A DNA stretch of 64,000 bases, taken from Sphingomonadaceae bacterium OTU29LAMAA1. Lineage in GTDB: Bacteria; Pseudomonadota; Alphaproteobacteria; Sphingomonadales; Sphingomonadaceae. This document shows positions 8,722 through 19,166 of the stretch, in pieces. The notes under the pieces were generated by a model that ran no database searches, was not told where the DNA came from, and worked only from the letters and a program-made list of their open reading frames with translations. Location of the stretch: assembly GCA_024072375.1 (NCBI GenBank), contig CP099617.1, positions 663,001-727,000 of the forward strand. The letters run 5' to 3'. Each line of letters starts with the position of its first letter. Positions within the stretch are counted from its first letter, which is position 1. Both the position numbers and the translations under genes were made by a program.

Positions 8722-11547
8722 TTGGCCGACGAGACGACACTCGCCGAACCTACCCCCCATAACGGCGACATTTCGACGATCTCGATCGTCGACGAGATGA
8801 AGTCGAGCTATCTCGACTATGCCATGAGCGTGATCGTGGCGCGCGCACTGCCCGATGTGCGCGATGGCCTGAAGCCGGTGCACCGGCGCATCCTGTTCTC
8901 CGCGCAGGAGAACGGCTTCCTGTTCAACCGGCCGTACCGCAAATCCGCGCGCATCGTCGGTGACGTGATCGGTAAATATCACCCGCACGGCGACCAGTCG
9001 ATCTACGACGCCTTGGCGCGCATGACCCAGGATTGGGCGATGCGGCTGCCGTTGATCGACGGTCAGGGCAACTTCGGCTCGATGGATCCCGATCCGCCTG
9101 CCGCGATGCGATACACCGAGGCGCGCCTCGCGCGGTCTGCCAGTTATCTAATGGACGATCTCGACAAGGATACCGTCGATTTCCAGCCGAACTACGATGC
9201 CAGCGAGCGCGAGCCGCAGGTGCTGCCCGCGCGTTTCCCCAATCTGCTGGTCAACGGTGCGGGCGGCATCGCGGTCGGCATGGCCACCAATATTCCGCCG
9301 CACAACCTGGGCGAGGTGGTCGACGCCTGCATTGCGTATATCGACAATCCGGCGATCACGATCGACGAGCTGATTGAAATCGTACCGGGTCCCGATTTCC
9401 CGACGGGTGCGATCATCCTCGGCAAGGCCGGGGCGCGATCGGCGTATCACACTGGTCGCGGCTCGATCATCGTGCGGTCGCGGCATATCGTCGAGGAAAC
9501 GCGCGGCGACCGCCGGTCGATCGTGCTGACCGCCATCCCGTTCCAGCAGGGCAAGAATGCGCTGGTCGAGAAGATCGCCGAGGCCGCCAAGGACAAGCGG
9601 ATCGAGGGCGTCAGCGACATCCGCGACGAATCGAACCGTGAAGGGGTGCGGATCGTCATCGACCTGAAGCGCGATGCGACGCCTGAGGTGGTGCTCAACC
9701 AATTGTGGCGGCACACGCCCGCGCAAGGCAGCTTCCCCGCCAATATGCTCGCGATCCGCGGTGGCCGCCCGGAAACGCTGAACCTCCGCGACATCATCCA
9801 AGCCTTCGTCCAGTTCCGCGAACAGGTCATCACCCGCCGCTCGAAGTTCGAGCTGAACAAGGCGCGAGACCGCGCGCACATCTTGCTGGGTCTGGTGATC
9901 GCGGTCACCAATCTCGACGAGGTGGTGCGGATCATCCGCGGGTCGGGCAGCCCGGCAGAAGCGCGCGCGGCACTGCTGGCGCGCGAATGGCCGATCGCCG
10001 AGATTGCACCCTATCTGAGCCTCGTGGAGGCGGTCGAGGGCACCCAGGTTGGTGACGGTTACAAGCTGTCCGATACGCAGGTCCGCGCGATCCTCGATCT
10101 GCGCCTGCATCGCCTGACCGCGTTGGGCCGCGACGAGATCGGTGACGAGCTGAAGGGCCTCGCCGATTCAATTGCTGCGCTGCTCGAAATCCTCGGCAAT
10201 CGTGTCCGCCTGTACGAGGTGATGCGCGAGGAACTGGTCGATGTCCGCTCGATCTTCGCGACGCCGCGCCGGACTGAAATCGCCGCGGCCGCCGACGGCA
10301 TCGACGACGAGGATCTGATCGAGCGCGAGGAGATGGTCGTCACCGTCACCGTGCAGGGTTATATCAAGCGCACGCCGCTCGATGCGTTCCGCGCGCAGAA
10401 GCGTGGCGGCAAGGGTCGCGCCGGCATGGCGACAAAGGAAGAGGATGCGATCACCTCGCTTTTCGTCACCTCGACACACACGCCGGTGCTGTTCTTTAGC
10501 AATCACGGCAAGGTCTATCGCAAGAAGGTCTGGCGCCTGCCCGAGGGCGGGCCGGCGACGCGCGGGCGGCCGATGATCAACCTGCTGCCGTTGGCGGAAG
10601 GCGAGACGATCTCCACCGTGCTGCCGCTGCCCGAGGACGAGACGCGCTGGGGCGACCTGCACGTCATGTTCGCGACCGCCAACGGCACGGTGCGGCGCAA
10701 CGCGATGGATGCGTTCGCCAACATCCCGACCAACGGCAAGCTGGCGATGCGCTTCGACGAGGGGTCCGACGACAAGCTGATCGGCGTCGCGGTGCTGACC
10801 GAGACCGACGACGTGTTGCTGGCGACGCGCAACGGCAAGGCGATCCGCTTCTCCGCCACCGACGTGCGAGAATTCCAGAGCCGCACCTCGACCGGCGTGC
10901 GCGGCGTCAGCCTGATCGGCGACGACGAGGTGATCAGCCTGTCGATCCTGCGCGGCTTTGCGGCGACCGCCGAAGAGCGCGAACTATACCTGAAGGCGGC
11001 GAGCTGGAAGGAAGGCGAGCGCGAATCGACGCTCGATCCCGACCGCATGGCCGAATTCGCCGCGGCGGAGGAGTTCATCCTGACCGTCACCCAGAACGGC
11101 TATGGCAAGCGGACGTCGGCGTTTGAATATCGCCGCACCAACCGCGGTGGTCAGGGCATCACCAACATCGTCTCGGCGGGACGCAACGGCCCGGTGGTGG
11201 CGAGCTTCCCGGCGCATTCGGGCGAGCAGCTGATGCTGGTCACCGATCAGGCGAAGCTGATCCGCATGTCGGTCGGCGACGTTCGCGTCACCGGCCGCAA
11301 CACGCAGGGCGTTACGCTGTTCAGCGTGGCGAAGGACGAGCATGTCGTCTCCGCCGCGCGGATCGACGAGGAGGAAGAGCCCGAGAACGAGGCCGAGGCG
11401 ATCGTTGCCGGGGAATTGGGCGATGCTCCCGCCACGCCGAGCGGGGATGCGCTGATCGTCGACGACGGCACCGGACCGCAGACGATGGACGAGGCGGTCG
11501 ACGAGACGGATGACGGCGACGCGGATGGCGGGGAGGACGAGGCGTGA
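8722..11547 (+). CDS. gyrA: DNA gyrase subunit A
   Basis: 941 residues from a TTG start, which gives the usual alphaproteobacterial leader before [20 protein letters not shown]. The breakage-reunion domain has catalytic Tyr131 in [12 protein letters not shown]. The C-terminal beta-pinwheel begins with the GyrA-box QKRGGKG, which separates it from ParC. The quinolone-determining loop reads [12 protein letters not shown], so the position equal to E. coli Ser83 is Gln92 while Asp87 is kept (Asp96). The last 60 residues form a strongly acidic Asp/Glu/Ala/Gly tail. With GyrB it introduces negative supercoils using ATP. The stop overlaps the DUF952 start. Confidence 0.97.
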   Translation: MADETTLAEPTPHNGDISTISIVDEMKSSYLDYAMSVIVARALPDVRDGLKPVHRRILFSAQENGFLFNRPYRKSARIVGDVIGKYHPHGDQSIYDALARMTQDWAMRLPLIDGQGNFGSMDPDPPAAMRYTEARLARSASYLMDDLDKDTVDFQPNYDASEREPQVLPARFPNLLVNGAGGIAVGMATNIPPHNLGEVVDACIAYIDNPAITIDELIEIVPGPDFPTGAIILGKAGARSAYHTGRGSIIVRSRHIVEETRGDRRSIVLTAIPFQQGKNALVEKIAEAAKDKRIEGVSDIRDESNREGVRIVIDLKRDATPEVVLNQLWRHTPAQGSFPANMLAIRGGRPETLNLRDIIQAFVQFREQVITRRSKFELNKARDRAHILLGLVIAVTNLDEVVRIIRGSGSPAEARAALLAREWPIAEIAPYLSLVEAVEGTQVGDGYKLSDTQVRAILDLRLHRLTALGRDEIGDELKGLADSIAALLEILGNRVRLYEVMREELVDVRSIFATPRRTEIAAAADGIDDEDLIEREEMVVTVTVQGYIKRTPLDAFRAQKRGGKGRAGMATKEEDAITSLFVTSTHTPVLFFSNHGKVYRKKVWRLPEGGPATRGRPMINLLPLAEGETISTVLPLPEDETRWGDLHVMFATANGTVRRNAMDAFANIPTNGKLAMRFDEGSDDKLIGVAVLTETDDVLLATRNGKAIRFSATDVREFQSRTSTGVRGVSLIGDDEVISLSILRGFAATAEERELYLKAASWKEGERESTLDPDRMAEFAAAEEFILTVTQNGYGKRTSAFEYRRTNRGGQGITNIVSAGRNGPVVASFPAHSGEQLMLVTDQAKLIRMSVGDVRVTGRNTQGVTLFSVAKDEHVVSAARIDEEEEPENEAEAIVAGELGDAPATPSGDALIVDDGTGPQTMDEAVDETDDGDADGGEDEA

Positions 11548-11897
11548 GCGACCTCCCTACCACCGCGTACAAGGTCCTGACCGCGGAGCAGATGGCGGCG
11601 CTGGAACGCGACGGGACGTTCCCCGGGGCACCAGTCGACCTGACGGATGGCTACCTCCACATGTCGACCGCAGCGCAACTGACCGAAACCGTCGACAAGC
11701 ATTTCGCCGGGCAGAGCGATCTGCACGTCGCCGCGGTCGATCTCGGCAGTTTCGGCGATTCGCTGAAATGGGAGGAATCGCGGGGCGGGCAGCTGTTCCC
11801 GCACCTCTACGGTCCACTGCTGCTGGAAACGGTCATCGCCTACTCGCCGCTGGAACGAGATGAGGACGGGACAGTCCGTTTGCCTGTAACCGGCTGA
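11544..11897 (+). CDS. DUF952 domain protein
   Basis: 117 residues from a GTG overlapping the gyrA stop (GTGA). It covers the whole DUF952 fold: the YKVLTAEQMAALERDGTFPG opening, GYLHMSTAAQLTETVDKHF in the middle and WEESRGGQLFPHLYGPL near the end. The family looks like a small cytosolic enzyme related to ADP-ribosyl-transfer folds, but no activity is established to my knowledge. Coupling to gyrA implies co-expression and not necessarily shared function. Confidence 0.88.
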   Translation: MSDLPTTAYKVLTAEQMAALERDGTFPGAPVDLTDGYLHMSTAAQLTETVDKHFAGQSDLHVAAVDLGSFGDSLKWEESRGGQLFPHLYGPLLLETVIAYSPLERDEDGTVRLPVTG

Positions 11898-11911
11898 TCC
11901 CGTTAGGCTCT

Positions 11912-11935
11912 CCGCTCGCCGACAAAGGCGGGCGG
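11912..11935 (+). terminator. GC-rich hairpin after DUF952
   Basis: CCGCTCGCC pairs with GGCGGGCGG (9 pairs, one wobble) around GACAAA. No U-tract follows (AACCGC), so it is either a weak terminator or an RNA-stabilising hairpin at the end of gyrA-DUF952. Confidence 0.4.
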
Positions 11936-11993
11936 AACCGCATCGGACATACCATCGTTACCCTGTCACAACGACAGAAGATGGAGAATCCTC

Positions 11994-12602
11994 ATGCGTA
12001 CCCTAGCCCTGACGATCGGCAGCCTGATGATGGTGCCCGCCGCGGCTCTGGCACAGCAAGCCACACCCGGCCGTGCAGCGTTGCCCGCAAGCGCTCCGGC
12101 ACAGGCCGCGACATCGGCCGATGCGACCGCCACCGCTCCGACCGTAGGCGCGACGATCTACGACAGCGCCGGCGTCGCGCTCGGCACCGTCGCGAGCATC
12201 ACGCCACAGGCGATCGTGCTCAACACCGGTACCGCGCAGGTCCCCGTGCCGCCGACCTCGATCGGCAAGACCGACAAGGGCTTTGCAATGGCCATGACCA
12301 AGGCCGACCTCGATGCCGCGGTCGCCAGTTCGCAGGCGCAGGCGCAGGCGGCTGTGAAGGCGAAGCTGACGCCGGGCACCGCGGTCAGCGGGTTGAACGG
12401 CGCATCGCTGGGCACGATCAAGACGGCCGATGATCAGTTCGTTACGGTCACCACCGCCAAGGGCGATGTGAAGCTGCCGATCGCCGGCTTCTCGGCGGAT
12501 GCGAGCGGCAAGGTGATCGTCGGTATCACGGCCGACCAGCTTGCCGCGGCAACGGCCGGCGCAAGTGCCGGTGCCGCCACGAGCGGTGCCGCACCGAAGT
12601 AA
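11994..12602 (+). CDS. Exported Ala-rich protein with two PRC-barrel-like repeats
   Basis: 202 residues. The signal peptide MRTLALTIGSLMMVPAAALAQQ is followed by a low-complexity Ala/Thr/Pro linker. Two similar segments then occur: GATIYDSAGVALGTVASITPQ with its following strands (about 52-95), and GTAVSGLNGASLGTIKTADDQ (about 125-165). Both look like the beta-rich core of PRC-barrel or QRC-type domains. A GGAG site precedes the ATG and a textbook terminator follows. It is a monocistronic, probably periplasmic protein, and no function is known. Confidence 0.78.
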   Translation: MRTLALTIGSLMMVPAAALAQQATPGRAALPASAPAQAATSADATATAPTVGATIYDSAGVALGTVASITPQAIVLNTGTAQVPVPPTSIGKTDKGFAMAMTKADLDAAVASSQAQAQAAVKAKLTPGTAVSGLNGASLGTIKTADDQFVTVTTAKGDVKLPIAGFSADASGKVIVGITADQLAAATAGASAGAATSGAAPK

Positions 12603-12623
12603 TCGGTTCGGTCAACCAAAGTG

Positions 12624-12656
12624 AAACGGGGAGGGTTTACGCCCTCCCCGTTTTCA
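12624..12656 (+). terminator. Rho-independent terminator
   Basis: AAACGGGGAGGG and CCCTCCCCGTTT form a perfect stem with a short TTTACG loop, ending in TTTTC. It is a strong terminator for the exported PRC-like gene and may also help insulate alaS, which converges on it. Confidence 0.9.
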
Positions 12657-12772
12657 TTTGGGCTTCGGAGCCCATGACGACCCGTATCGCCGTCTCCGGT
12701 TACCGAGATTTCTCTGTCCACCCGCGCGCGTTCTTAGGGCGACGAAGGGTATCAGATTGTCCCGGAGGGCTA

Positions 12773-15418
12773 TTACGCTGCCAGTGCCTGCCGGACTGCG
12801 TCGACCGCATCTGCGGCTTTCGATCCGTCCGGGCCGCCGCCCTGCGCCATGTCGGGCCGGCCACCGCCGCCCTGTCCGCCGAGCACCGCCACCGCCTTGC
12901 GCAACAGGTCGACCGCGTTGAAGCGCGCGACCAGATCGTCGCTGACACCGACTGCGATCGAGGCACGGCCGTCGTTTACGGCGACCATCACCGCAATACC
13001 CGATCCATTCAGCCGCTGCCTGGCGTCGTCGACCGCGCCACGCAGACCCTTGGCCTCGAAGCCGTCGAGCACCTGCCCGATAAAGGCTACGCCGCCGATC
13101 TCTTCCGGTCCGGCAGCCGCGCCACCCGCACCGCCACCCATCGCGAGCGCTTTCTTGGCCTCGGCGAGTTCGCGCTCCAGCCGGCGCCGTTCGTCGAGCA
13201 ATGCGACCACACGTGCCGGGACCTCGTCGGGCGTGGTCTTCAACGCGGTCGCGGCTTCGCGCAAGCGTTCGTCGCGTGCGGTGAGATAGGCGCGAGCCGC
13301 TTCGCCGGTCAGGGCCTCGACACGGCGGACGCCGGACGACACAGCGCCCTCGCCCACCACCTTGAACAGGCCGATATCGCCGAGCGCGTTGACGTGGGTG
13401 CCGCCGCAAAGCTCGATCGAATAGGTCTTGCCGCCGTCCTCCGTACCCATGCCGACGACACGCACCTCGTCACCATATTTCTCCCCGAACAGCGCCATCG
13501 CGCCTTCGGCAATCGCTTCGTCGGGGGTCATCAGGCGGGTGGTGACGGTTCCGTTACCGCGAATTTGCGCGTTCACCGCCGCCTCCGCATCGGCCAGCTC
13601 GTCCGCTGTCATCCCAACGGGATGTGACACATCGAAGCGCAGGCGTTCGGGCGCGACGAGTGAGCCCTTCTGGGCGACGTGCGTGCCGAGCCGCTGCCGC
13701 AGCGCTTCGTGCAACAGATGCGTCGCCGAATGGTTGGCGCGGATCTGCGCGCGGCGTGCCACGTCGATCTGGAGCTTCACCGGGTCGCCGACCGCGACCG
13801 TACCGGCCTCGACGGTGGCGTGATGGACGAAGATACGACCGAGCTGCTTCGACGTCTCGCTGACATGCGCACGCAGGCCGGCATCGGTGGAAATCGTGCC
13901 GGTGTCGCCGACCTGCCCGCCGCTTTCGCCATAGAAGGGCGTCTGGTTCACGATGATCGCAACGGTATCGCCCGCCGCGGCATGGTCGACGCGCGCGCCG
14001 TCCTTTACCAGCGCAACGACCTCGCCCTCGCCGACGTCGGCGGAATAGCCGATGAATTCGGTCGAACCGGATTCCTCGGCGATGTCGAACCACAGGTCGT
14101 CGGACGCCTTGGCGCCCGATCCCTTCCACGCGGCGCGGGCGGCGCGCTTCTGCTCGGCCATCGCGGCGTCGAAGCCGGCACGGTCGACGTGGAAGTCCTG
14201 CGCCCGTAGCGCGTCCTCGGTAAGGTCGTAGGGGAAGCCAAAGGTGTCGTAGAGCTTGAAGGCTGTTTCGCCGGCGAGCGTATCGCCGGGCTGCATGCCT
14301 GCGGTCGCCTCGTCGAGCAGTTTGAGACCGTTTTGCAGCGTCTTGCGGAACTGCGTCTCCTCCTGCCGCAGCGTCGCCTCGATCAGCGGCTGCGCGCGGA
14401 CGAGCTCGGGATAGGCCGCGCCCATCTCTGCCACCAGCGCGGGCACCAGCCGGTGCATCAACGGCTCCTTCGCGCCGAGCAGGTGCGCGTGGCGCATCGC
14501 ACGGCGCATGATCCGGCGCAGCACATAGCCGCGGCCTTCGTTGGCGGGCAGCACGCCGTCCGCGACGAGGAAGCCCGATGAACGCAGATGATCGGCAATG
14601 ACGCGGTGCGAGGCTTTGCGCGGCCCCTCCGCATCGGTGCCGGTGAGCGAGGTCGAGGCGGCGATCAGCGCCTTGAACGTGTCCGTGTCGTAATTGTCGG
14701 TGACGCCCTGCAACACCGCGGCGATCCGCTCCAGCCCCATGCCGGTGTCGATCGACTTCTTGGGCAGCTCGCCGACGATCTCGTTCGCGTCCTGCTCGTA
14801 CTGCATGAACACGAGGTTCCAGATCTCGACGAACCGGTCGCCGTCCTCATCCGGGCTGCCGGGAGGACCGCCAAAGATATGGTCGCCATGATCGTAGAAG
14901 ATTTCCGAACACGGCCCGCACGGGCCGCTGTCGCCCATCGCCCAGAAATTGTCCTTGGTGGCGATGCGGATGATGCGTTCGTCGGGGAGGTATCTGGTCC
15001 AGAGCGCATGCGCCTCGTCATCGGTGTGGTAGACGGTGGCGGTCAGCTTTTCGGCGGGAATGCCCCAGACGTCGGTCAGCAGCGTCCACGCATGATGGAT
15101 CGCCTGTTCCTTGAAATAGTCGCCGAACGAGAAATTGCCGAGCATTTCGAAAAAGGTGTGGTGGCGCGCGGTATAGCCGACATTGTCGAGGTCGTTGTGC
15201 TTGCCGCCGGCGCGGACCGACTTCTGGCTGCTGGTCGCGGTGACATATGGCCGGGATTCGAGCCCGGTGAAGACGTTCTTGAACGGCACCATGCCTGCGT
15301 TGACGAACATCAGCGTCGGATCGTTCTGCGGCACGAGCGGTGCGGACGGCACGATCGTGTGCCCCTGCGCGGCGAAATAGTCGAGAAAGCCGCGGCGGAT
15401 GTCGTTGGTCGAGGTCAT
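12773..15418 (-). CDS. alaS: Alanyl-tRNA synthetase
   Basis: 881 residues, full length. The class II aminoacylation core opens with [14 protein letters not shown] and [14 protein letters not shown]. The editing domain holds [11 protein letters not shown] (HxxxH), and the zinc motif continues in ELCGGTHV. The Gly-rich C-Ala domain closes with the usual dimer/tRNA-binding region ([15 protein letters not shown]). It charges tRNA-Ala and hydrolyses mischarged Ser/Gly-tRNA-Ala. It stands alone, with no recX or recA coupling; recA is about 5 kb further on. Confidence 0.98.
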   Translation of the reverse strand: MTSTNDIRRGFLDYFAAQGHTIVPSAPLVPQNDPTLMFVNAGMVPFKNVFTGLESRPYVTATSSQKSVRAGGKHNDLDNVGYTARHHTFFEMLGNFSFGDYFKEQAIHHAWTLLTDVWGIPAEKLTATVYHTDDEAHALWTRYLPDERIIRIATKDNFWAMGDSGPCGPCSEIFYDHGDHIFGGPPGSPDEDGDRFVEIWNLVFMQYEQDANEIVGELPKKSIDTGMGLERIAAVLQGVTDNYDTDTFKALIAASTSLTGTDAEGPRKASHRVIADHLRSSGFLVADGVLPANEGRGYVLRRIMRRAMRHAHLLGAKEPLMHRLVPALVAEMGAAYPELVRAQPLIEATLRQEETQFRKTLQNGLKLLDEATAGMQPGDTLAGETAFKLYDTFGFPYDLTEDALRAQDFHVDRAGFDAAMAEQKRAARAAWKGSGAKASDDLWFDIAEESGSTEFIGYSADVGEGEVVALVKDGARVDHAAAGDTVAIIVNQTPFYGESGGQVGDTGTISTDAGLRAHVSETSKQLGRIFVHHATVEAGTVAVGDPVKLQIDVARRAQIRANHSATHLLHEALRQRLGTHVAQKGSLVAPERLRFDVSHPVGMTADELADAEAAVNAQIRGNGTVTTRLMTPDEAIAEGAMALFGEKYGDEVRVVGMGTEDGGKTYSIELCGGTHVNALGDIGLFKVVGEGAVSSGVRRVEALTGEAARAYLTARDERLREAATALKTTPDEVPARVVALLDERRRLERELAEAKKALAMGGGAGGAAAGPEEIGGVAFIGQVLDGFEAKGLRGAVDDARQRLNGSGIAVMVAVNDGRASIAVGVSDDLVARFNAVDLLRKAVAVLGGQGGGGRPDMAQGGGPDGSKAADAVDAVRQALAA

Positions 15419-15463
15419 AGGGATAGCGACTTAGGCGAGAGCGCCCCTCCCCTCAAGCGGTCG

Positions 15464-15877
15464 TTACGCACCGCCGCACATGTGCTGCGCATCGGGTAAA
15501 GTCCATGATGCCATCGTGCGTAGGTTGGTGGTGGTATACCAGCGGCCGCGCTTGTCGCCGGGCGGGCAGTTCTTGGGCAATTGAACGAGGCAGGTCAGCG
15601 CGCGATCGCCCCGGCGGGACCGATCCACCGCGGGGATTTGGTCATAGGACACGCCATAGACACCGTTGGCGAGGGTCACTGCCGATCCGCTGTCCGGCAC
15701 CGCCTTGCCCGCGCCGTCCTCCAGCCGCGACGACACGCTCCGGATCGTGGTCATCGCGCAGGCGCCGACGCGGGCCGGCATGCGGACGGGGGTCGCCGCC
15801 GTGAGAGGCGCTGCGGCAGCGAGCAGCAGCAGGATCGTACCGCAGGTGGTGGGCGTCATCATCGTTCCCTTCGTCAT
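15464..15877 (-). CDS. Small exported Cys-containing protein, unknown
   Basis: 137 residues from an ATG overlapping the stop of the M24 peptidase gene (ATGA). A signal peptide with a TILLLLAAAAPLTAA core is followed by a compact domain with four cysteines in the mature part (GACAMTT, LTCLVQL, KNCPPGD, QHMCGGA), which suggests two disulfides. The motif GVYGVSYDQIPAVDRSR and the C-terminal RWYTTTNLRTMASWTLPDAQ are distinctive but I recognise no family. Its coupling to an exported aminopeptidase hints at a shared periplasmic role, which is an inference. Confidence 0.78.
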   Translation of the reverse strand: MTKGTMMTPTTCGTILLLLAAAAPLTAATPVRMPARVGACAMTTIRSVSSRLEDGAGKAVPDSGSAVTLANGVYGVSYDQIPAVDRSRRGDRALTCLVQLPKNCPPGDKRGRWYTTTNLRTMASWTLPDAQHMCGGA

Positions 15878-17133
15878 AGTGGCTGATCGATCGAAGCAGG
15901 TGGCGTACTGAACCAGACGGGGCCGTCGGCAGTCATGTGGAAGCAATCTTCCAGTCGGACGCCGAAGTGGCCGGGCAGGTAGAGGCCGGGTTCGTTCGAG
16001 AAGCACATGCCGGGCGCAAGCCGCGTTGTTTCGCCGCGCACAAGGTTGACCGGTTCGTGGCCATCCATGCCGATACCGTGGCCGGTGCGATGCGACAGGC
16101 CGGGAAGCCGGTAGTCGGGGCCGTAGCCGAGGCCGGTGTAGAAGGTACGGACCGCGTCGTCGACGCTGCCCGCGGTAGCCCCGACCTTCGCCGCGGCACG
16201 AGCGACCTGCTGGCCTTTGGCGACTTCGTCCCAGACCTTGCGTTGAACTATGGTGGCGCGGCCCTTCGGCACCCAGGTGCGGGAGACGTCGGACTGATAG
16301 CCCCGCACGGTGCAGCCGCAGTCCATCAGAAGGATTTCGTCGGGCGCGATGCGGTGCACGTCGCGGCTGCCGTGCGGCAGGGCAGCCGCCGGGCCGATGA
16401 GGGCGAGCGCGAATTCGGGGTCGCCGCCGAGCTTCGCGGTCGCTGCGTTCATCAGTGCGCCGATCTCCGCGCCGGTCAAGCCCGATTCGATGCGGGGGGC
16501 AAGCCAGCGGTACGCCGCCAGCGTCACGTCGGTCGCGGTCTGCATCAGCGCGAGTTCGGCGGGCGTCTTGATCATGCGACAGCCGCGGACGACCGGGTTG
16601 GCGCTGACCTGTCTGGCATCCGGCGCGGACCGGGCGAGTGCGGCGGGGATGAAGACGCGGGCCGTTTCCTCTATCCCGATCGGCAGACGGTCGAGGCGGC
16701 GCTCTTTCAGCCAGGCGGCGACGACGGCGAGCGCGTCGCCGTCCTCTTGCCAGACACGGACCTCGGCGGGAACCGCGAGCGACTGGCGAACCGATGGCTC
16801 CTCGAAGAACGGCGTGACGATCAGCGGCTGGCCCTCGCGGGGCAGGATCGCGAGGGTCGGGCGTTCGCTACGCCCCCAGCGGACGCCGGTGAAGTATATC
16901 ATCGACGATCCGGGCTCGATCAGTACCGCGCCAAGGCCGTTCGCCCGCATCAGCGACTGCGCCCGGGACAGGCGGCGGGCGCGTTCGGCCGGGCCGATCG
17001 GGACCGTGCCGGTGGTAAGGTCCTTCAGCTCCGAAAGGTCGGGCTCGGCAGCGCGGAGGACACCGCTGGACAGCAGCGGCAGCGTGGCTAGACCGGCGAG
17101 GAGCGCGCGGCGGGAAGGCGTGACGACCATCAT
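15874..17133 (-). CDS. Exported M24 metallopeptidase (Xaa-Pro aminopeptidase-like)
   Basis: About 419 residues from the MMVV start. The N-terminus VTPSRRALLAGLATLPLL is a twin-arginine signal, so the enzyme is probably folded and exported with its metals. A creatinase-type N-terminal domain is followed by the pita-bread catalytic domain. All five ligands are visible: the first Asp in LMDCGCTVRGYQSDVSRTW with the second Asp in QSDVS, His in HRTGHGIGMDGH, Glu in CFSNEPGLYLPG and Glu in RLEDCFHM. It cleaves N-terminal residues before proline in characterised relatives. The frame is open to 17199 but the Tat signal fixes the start near 17133 (or 17130). Confidence 0.87.
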   Translation of the reverse strand: MMVVTPSRRALLAGLATLPLLSSGVLRAAEPDLSELKDLTTGTVPIGPAERARRLSRAQSLMRANGLGAVLIEPGSSMIYFTGVRWGRSERPTLAILPREGQPLIVTPFFEEPSVRQSLAVPAEVRVWQEDGDALAVVAAWLKERRLDRLPIGIEETARVFIPAALARSAPDARQVSANPVVRGCRMIKTPAELALMQTATDVTLAAYRWLAPRIESGLTGAEIGALMNAATAKLGGDPEFALALIGPAAALPHGSRDVHRIAPDEILLMDCGCTVRGYQSDVSRTWVPKGRATIVQRKVWDEVAKGQQVARAAAKVGATAGSVDDAVRTFYTGLGYGPDYRLPGLSHRTGHGIGMDGHEPVNLVRGETTRLAPGMCFSNEPGLYLPGHFGVRLEDCFHMTADGPVWFSTPPASIDQPL

Positions 17134-17201
17134 GGATCGATACGGCGCTTGACCCGGCGGCCGCAATCCCCTTCCCTGCCCGTAATTTCGGGAGTGCATG
17201 C

Positions 17202-18521
17202 ATGGCCAAGCGGCTGACTGTGTTTATCGTGATCGGCCTGATACTCGGTATCGTCACGGGACTGGCGATCAACGGCTGGCTGGACGACGGCACGCCGGCC
17301 GCGACGGAAAGGTTGAAGGCGATCGCCGGCTATTTCTCGATCGGTACGACGATCTTCCTCCGCCTGATCAAGATGATCATAGCGCCTCTGGTGTTCGCGA
17401 CCCTGGTGAGCGGCATCGCGCAGATGGGCGACACGGCGGCGCTGGGACGGGTCGGTGCGAAGGCGATCGGCTGGTTCGTCTGCGCCAGCCTGTTGTCGCT
17501 GGGGTTGGGGCTGATCCTGGTCAACGCGATCCAGCCGGGCGTCGGCATCGGGCTGGCGCTGCCACCGGTGACGGCGGATGCAGGCGTGTCGACCGAGGCG
17601 TTCAGCCTTGCCAAGTTCATCAGCCATATCGTCCCCGCATCGATGATCGAGGCTATGGCAACCAACGAAATCCTGCAGATCGTCGTCTTCTCGATCTTCG
17701 TCGGCGTGGCGATCACCGCGGTCGGCGAGCGCGCCGCGCCGATCGTGCGGGCGGTCGATGGACTGGTCGCGATCATGTTGCAGATCACCGACTACGTCAT
17801 GCGGGTCGCACCGATCGCGGTATTCTGTGCGGTCACCGCGACGCTGGCCGAACGCGGTGCGGGGGTGATCGGGCAGTTGGCGTTCTTCATGGGCAGCTTC
17901 TACATTGCCCTGCTAATCCTGTGGGCGATCCTGCTGGGGATCGGCTTCCTGTTCATCGGACCGCGGATCGTGCAGCTGGTGCGCTATGTCCGCGAGCCGT
18001 TGCTCGTCGCCTTCACCACGGCGTCGTCCGAGGCCGCCTACCCGCGGATGCTGGAAGCGCTCGACCGGTTCGGTGTGCCGCCGAAGATCGCGAGCTTCGT
18101 GTTGCCGCTGGGCTATTCGTTCAACCTCGACGGATCGATGATGTACATGACGTTCGCGTCGGTGTTCATCGCCCAGGCCTATGGCATTGACATGCCGCTG
18201 GGGACGCAGATCGCGATGCTGCTGTTCCTGATGATCTCGTCCAAGGGCATCGCCGCGGTGCCGCGGGCCAGTCTGGTCGTGATTGCCGCCGTGCTGCCGG
18301 TGTTCGACATTCCGGAAGCTGGCCTGCTGCTGATCCTGGCGATCGACCACTTCCTCGACATGGGCCGGACTGCGACGAACGTGATCGGCAATGCGGTCGC
18401 AAGCGCCGTGGTGGCGAAATGGGAGGGCGGGTTCGATCCGCGCGAACCCGCCGAGATCGAACCGGCGCATGCCCCCGCGCACGTGCCGGAGCCGCCGGCA
18501 CCGACCAGCTTCCGCCACTAG
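17202..18521 (+). CDS. Dicarboxylate/amino acid:cation symporter (DAACS family)
   Basis: 439 residues with about eight hydrophobic segments and the family's hairpins. It starts MAKRLTVFIVIGLILGIVTG and carries FLRLIKMIIAPLVFATLVSG. The Ser-rich re-entrant loop is TTASSEAAYPRMLE. The NLDGSMMYM block in HP/TM7 and the TM8 substrate motif GRTATNVIGNAVA follow. These are hallmarks of GltP/DctA proteins that import glutamate, aspartate or C4-dicarboxylates with H+ or Na+. Which substrate is used cannot be told from sequence. It is divergent from the M24 peptidase with only about 70 bases between the starts, so promoters must be compact. Confidence 0.93.
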   Translation: MAKRLTVFIVIGLILGIVTGLAINGWLDDGTPAATERLKAIAGYFSIGTTIFLRLIKMIIAPLVFATLVSGIAQMGDTAALGRVGAKAIGWFVCASLLSLGLGLILVNAIQPGVGIGLALPPVTADAGVSTEAFSLAKFISHIVPASMIEAMATNEILQIVVFSIFVGVAITAVGERAAPIVRAVDGLVAIMLQITDYVMRVAPIAVFCAVTATLAERGAGVIGQLAFFMGSFYIALLILWAILLGIGFLFIGPRIVQLVRYVREPLLVAFTTASSEAAYPRMLEALDRFGVPPKIASFVLPLGYSFNLDGSMMYMTFASVFIAQAYGIDMPLGTQIAMLLFLMISSKGIAAVPRASLVVIAAVLPVFDIPEAGLLLILAIDHFLDMGRTATNVIGNAVASAVVAKWEGGFDPREPAEIEPAHAPAHVPEPPAPTSFRH

Positions 18522-18530
18522 GCCGAGGCA

Positions 18531-19166
18531 TCAGGCATACGCGTAGGGGCCGCCCTTCGCGAGGGCGGCCTGATAGGCCGGGCGGGCATGGACCTTGTCG
18601 AGCCATGCGATCGTCGCCGGGCGGGAATTATCGAGACCGGCCCGGCTGCGGGCCGCCTCGATCGGAAAACTCATCATGACGTCGGCCGCGGTCATCTCGG
18701 ACCCGGCGAACCACGGGCGCTGCGCCAGCTCCGATTCGACATAGTCGAGGTGGACGTCGATCATCGGCTGGATGCGCTTGATCGCCGGCTTGCCCATCAG
18801 CGGGATACGGCCGAGCACCAGCTTGAGCAGAAGCGGCGGCATCATCGACCCCTCGGCATAATGCAGCCAAAAGCGGTAGCGGAGCGCGGCGTCGCGATGG
18901 GCGGGGGTGCCGAGCTTGCCGTCAGCCTTCTCGACCAGATATTCGACGATCGCGCCGGTTTCGGCGACGACGCGGCCACCGTCCGCGTCCAGATCCTCGA
19001 TCACCGGCGACTTGCCGAGTGGATGGATCCGCTTGAGTTCGGGCGGCGCGAGCATCGTCTTTCGATCCCGTTCGTAGCGCTTGATCTGATAGTCCAGGCC
19101 GAGTTCCTCGAGCAGCCACAGCACGCGCTGCGAGCGGCTGTTTTCGAGATGGTGGACGATGATCAT
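18531..19166 (-). CDS. Glutathione S-transferase family protein
   Basis: 211 residues from the ATG at 19166, with GGGGAGAG upstream and an ATGA overlap with the methyltransferase stop. The N-terminal thioredoxin-like domain has the short start MIIVHHLENSRSQRVLWLLEEL. The Ser in NSRSQR is the likely glutathione-activating residue, LGKSPVIED contains the cis-Pro and ETGAIVEYL the gamma-Glu contact. The C-terminal helical domain includes TAADVMMSFPIEA (N-capping motif). It is probably a detoxification GST; the substrate is unknown. Confidence 0.92.
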   Translation of the reverse strand: MIIVHHLENSRSQRVLWLLEELGLDYQIKRYERDRKTMLAPPELKRIHPLGKSPVIEDLDADGGRVVAETGAIVEYLVEKADGKLGTPAHRDAALRYRFWLHYAEGSMMPPLLLKLVLGRIPLMGKPAIKRIQPMIDVHLDYVESELAQRPWFAGSEMTAADVMMSFPIEAARSRAGLDNSRPATIAWLDKVHARPAYQAALAKGGPYAYA

